From positions 33,600 to 97,599 of the forward strand of contig JAGCZA010000007.1 of assembly GCA_017960525.1 (NCBI GenBank): 64,000 bases of DNA. Direction: 5' to 3'. The notes under the pieces are model-generated. The model worked only from the letters and a program-made list of their open reading frames with translations. It had not been told where the DNA came from and did no database searches. How positions within the stretch are numbered: the stretch's first letter is position 1; each line of letters begins with the position of its first letter. Below, piece after piece: positions 62,245-64,000 of this stretch. Both the position numbers and the translations under genes were made by a program. This DNA is from Prevotella sp. (GTDB lineage Bacteria > Bacteroidota > Bacteroidia > Bacteroidales > Bacteroidaceae).

Positions 62245-63209
62245 GAGGGTTAAACATACTGCTGGTGGTAATAGCACATACGCAGCTTATTGACATTTCC
62301 ACCGATGCACCTTTTCCTATTATGGAAAGTTTCAACAGCTGTCTTGTGCCCATACGTATGCCTTTATTCATTTTCTGTTCTGGCGGACTGCTTTTCCTTA
62401 GCCGAATCAACAAGCAGTGGACTATAAAAGACCTTTATCGTGACAAGGTGCAGAGAATAATCTGTCCTTTCCTCTTCTTCGTTGTTTTTTATTATTTGCT
62501 GAAGATAGCAATGAAGGCCTTCGTAAAGACAAAGGTGGACTATTCTGTAGCCGATTTTCTCCTTTCGTTTGCCATTTACAGCAATCATCCTTCTGTCCAC
62601 CTCTGGTTCCTTGCCGTACTGACCTGGTTTATGCTCCTCTATCCCTTGTTCCGATGGCTGTGCCAGAGCAATATGAAGATGATAATGTTTCTTTTTTTCA
62701 GCATTTTCATCTATTTTATTGACATACAGCCAGTCCCAGAAAGAAACTATTTCTATCTGTTCACACTCAATCATTATCTGGTGTATTTCTATTTTGGCAT
62801 TTTCTTTTTCCGTTTTCGTCTCTACGACTATTTTAATAGTTGGTGGCTGACAGTAGTGCTTATTCTACTTTATGTCACGACATATACCACCCATCTGTGG
62901 TTACTTTGTTCTATGACCGGCATTCTTGCAGTTGTGAGTCTTGGCAGGCAGATTGCCCGATTCTGGCCAGGATTATTCAGCAGTTTCAGGGAATATATAT
63001 ACCAAATCTATCTTATCTCACTCATTTTCCAAGGTTTTGTGGAACTCATCGTCTGGCGCCGGCTGTTTTATTGTCCTCAGGCGGTTATGCTTTTCTTTGT
63101 ATTGAATGTGCTCGTAGGTGTCTACATACCTGTAATCATAAGCAAACTGACAGAACGCACACCATATAGATGGCTGCATTTGGCACTTGGACTGAAACCT
63201 AAAAAGTGA
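62205..63209 (+). CDS. Acyltransferase-3-family membrane protein
   Basis: A 334-residue polytopic protein with about ten transmembrane helices. The N-terminal family motif IEWLAIVRGLNILLVVIAHTQ contains the expected histidine (H28) at the end of the first helix. SNHPSVHLWFLAVLTWFMLLYPLF is another typical block. Such enzymes O-acetylate cell-surface polysaccharides or lipids. The start overlaps the end of the truncated frame upstream. The stop overlaps the next start as TGATG, so it is translationally coupled to the following membrane protein. Confidence 0.88.
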   Translation: MQEKQRIEWLAIVRGLNILLVVIAHTQLIDISTDAPFPIMESFNSCLVPIRMPLFIFCSGGLLFLSRINKQWTIKDLYRDKVQRIICPFLFFVVFYYLLKIAMKAFVKTKVDYSVADFLLSFAIYSNHPSVHLWFLAVLTWFMLLYPLFRWLCQSNMKMIMFLFFSIFIYFIDIQPVPERNYFYLFTLNHYLVYFYFGIFFFRFRLYDYFNSWWLTVVLILLYVTTYTTHLWLLCSMTGILAVVSLGRQIARFWPGLFSSFREYIYQIYLISLIFQGFVELIVWRRLFYCPQAVMLFFVLNVLVGVYIPVIISKLTERTPYRWLHLALGLKPKK

Positions 63210-64000
63210 TGCAATTGAAAAAGCACTTCTCCCACATACTCATTGTTGTCTGCCTGCCGTTTGTCCTGTGGGCGGTATGTGGCATACTGCCAACCTTTGA
63301 CGATTATACCTCGCTTCAGTCACCGTGGTGGGTGCAGATTGCAGACCCAGGCTATTTCTTTCCTGATGCCGTGCGGCGGCCTTTCGATTTCCTCTTTGGC
63401 TGCCTTCTCGGTAGGTTTCCCAGCCTCTTTCCTGTGCTCAATCACGTGGTCATCATTCTTGGCCATACGGCCAATGCCCTGCTTGTCTTTTCTATCTGCC
63501 ATCGTCTGCAATTTGGAGTGATGGCCACCAACATTGCCACCCTTTTCTTTTTCTTTTCGCCCGCAACATTGGGTGTCACGCTGGCATGCGATGGCTTGAA
63601 CCAGACCTTTGCGCAGTTCTGGGGGCTGATGGCTTTGTGGGCATACCTCTCCCACCACTCATTTCCTAAGCACCTCTGGCTGGTTTGTGTGGCAATGGCT
63701 GCCCTTTCGAAAGAGAACGGACTGGCTTGGGCTGTGGTGCCGCCTGTTTTTGCTTTCGCCTTCGGTCTGACCTCCCTTCGCCAGACTGCACGCGATATTG
63801 GTAAGGGTTTGTTGCTGGCCGTTGCCTATTTTGTAGTGCTGACACTCCTCATCCATTCCGGCATCGCACAGATAGATTATCCAGATGAATATGTGCAGAC
63901 CACGCCCTTGAGCCATCTGAAGGATTTGGTGCAAGTGTTGGCCTACACCTGGGTGCCACTCGACTATATGAGTGCTGTCTATCCACCCACACGCAATCTC
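63209..64000 (+). CDS. Polytopic GT-C-like membrane protein, 5' part
   Basis: The frame starts at ATG 63209 overlapping the acyltransferase stop and stays open to the window edge (264 codons seen). There is an N-terminal helix (ILIVVCLPFVLWAVCGIL) followed by FDDYTSL, then several helices with ALSKENGLAW after the fourth or fifth. An acidic DD motif after the first helix and the SKENG loop are hallmarks of GT-C glycosyltransferases that use polyprenyl-linked sugar donors, so protein or glycan glycosylation is plausible. The C-terminus is missing, so the assignment is provisional. Confidence 0.7.
   Translation, partial: MQLKKHFSHILIVVCLPFVLWAVCGILPTFDDYTSLQSPWWVQIADPGYFFPDAVRRPFDFLFGCLLGRFPSLFPVLNHVVIILGHTANALLVFSICHRLQFGVMATNIATLFFFFSPATLGVTLACDGLNQTFAQFWGLMALWAYLSHHSFPKHLWLVCVAMAALSKENGLAWAVVPPVFAFAFGLTSLRQTARDIGKGLLLAVAYFVVLTLLIHSGIAQIDYPDEYVQTTPLSHLKDLVQVLAYTWVPLDYMSAVYPPTRNL

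Noticed and set aside
1-64000. tRNA, rRNA, tmRNA, RNase P or SRP RNA genes
   Set aside because: No cloverleaf, rRNA, or family-specific core sequence was recognised on either strand.

Overview
The window looks like chromosomal DNA of a Bacteroidales bacterium, most likely Prevotella or a close relative. The signs are a SusC/SusD pair, a BspA-type leucine-rich-repeat protein, a PorZ-like protein of the type IX secretion system, the order tsaB-DUF4290-murA-rimM, absence of Shine-Dalgarno sequences, and many promoters of the Bacteroidetes form TTTG - 18 to 23 nt - TAnnTTTG. Most of it is GC-rich housekeeping DNA. One stretch (about 31.2-34.8 kb) is strikingly AT-rich.

Layout. 0-1.2 kb: end of an acyl-CoA synthetase. 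1.2-12.5 kb (minus strand): LRR surface protein, a structured RNA or leader, then a small glycan-uptake locus (SusD, SusC, DUF4957/DUF5123-like protein) and a large dockerin/LamG-like secreted protein. 12.5-22.5 kb: an accessory block with an IS110-family element, a 5'-truncated ORF, an AraC regulator and a divergent TolC/HlyD/ABC efflux operon. This block lies between two 98-bp direct copies of the mnmG promoter and first codons. 22.5-29.8 kb: mnmG, apt, uvrC, dtd, a 41-residue membrane microprotein, a MazG-like enzyme, deoC and a polyprenyl synthase.

29.8-35.2 kb: a chimeric polA. Its 5' half is GC-rich and its 3' half AT-rich, with an internally duplicated thumb segment. Two AT-rich genes follow directly (DEDDh exonuclease-BRCT and a two-BRCT protein), and after them lie pieces of a GC-rich polA 3' end, presumably the original one. 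Foreign DNA therefore seems to have replaced the end of an essential gene and brought cargo with it. PolA and the second BRCT protein carry short motifs resembling beta-clamp-binding peptides. I regard this as the most novel locus in the window.

35.2-53.5 kb: Sel1 lipoprotein, ADP-forming acyl-CoA synthetase, dxs, trkA-trkH, a DEAD-box helicase, gdhA, a histidine acid phosphatase, a repeat protein with an internal dockerin, and tsaB-DUF4290-murA-rimM. 53.5-54 kb is a non-coding region with a four-unit 12-bp-spaced array of DnaA-box-like sequences, a candidate origin. 54-64 kb (plus strand): nadA, gtrA-like, leuS, yitT-like, rdgB-like, porZ-like, a truncated secreted-protein remnant, an acyltransferase and the start of a polytopic membrane protein.

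Three intergenic regions (12.6, 38.0 and 53.6 kb) each hold exactly four 19-bp palindrome-like units at a 22-bp period. All family assignments were made by reading motifs; no database search was run.
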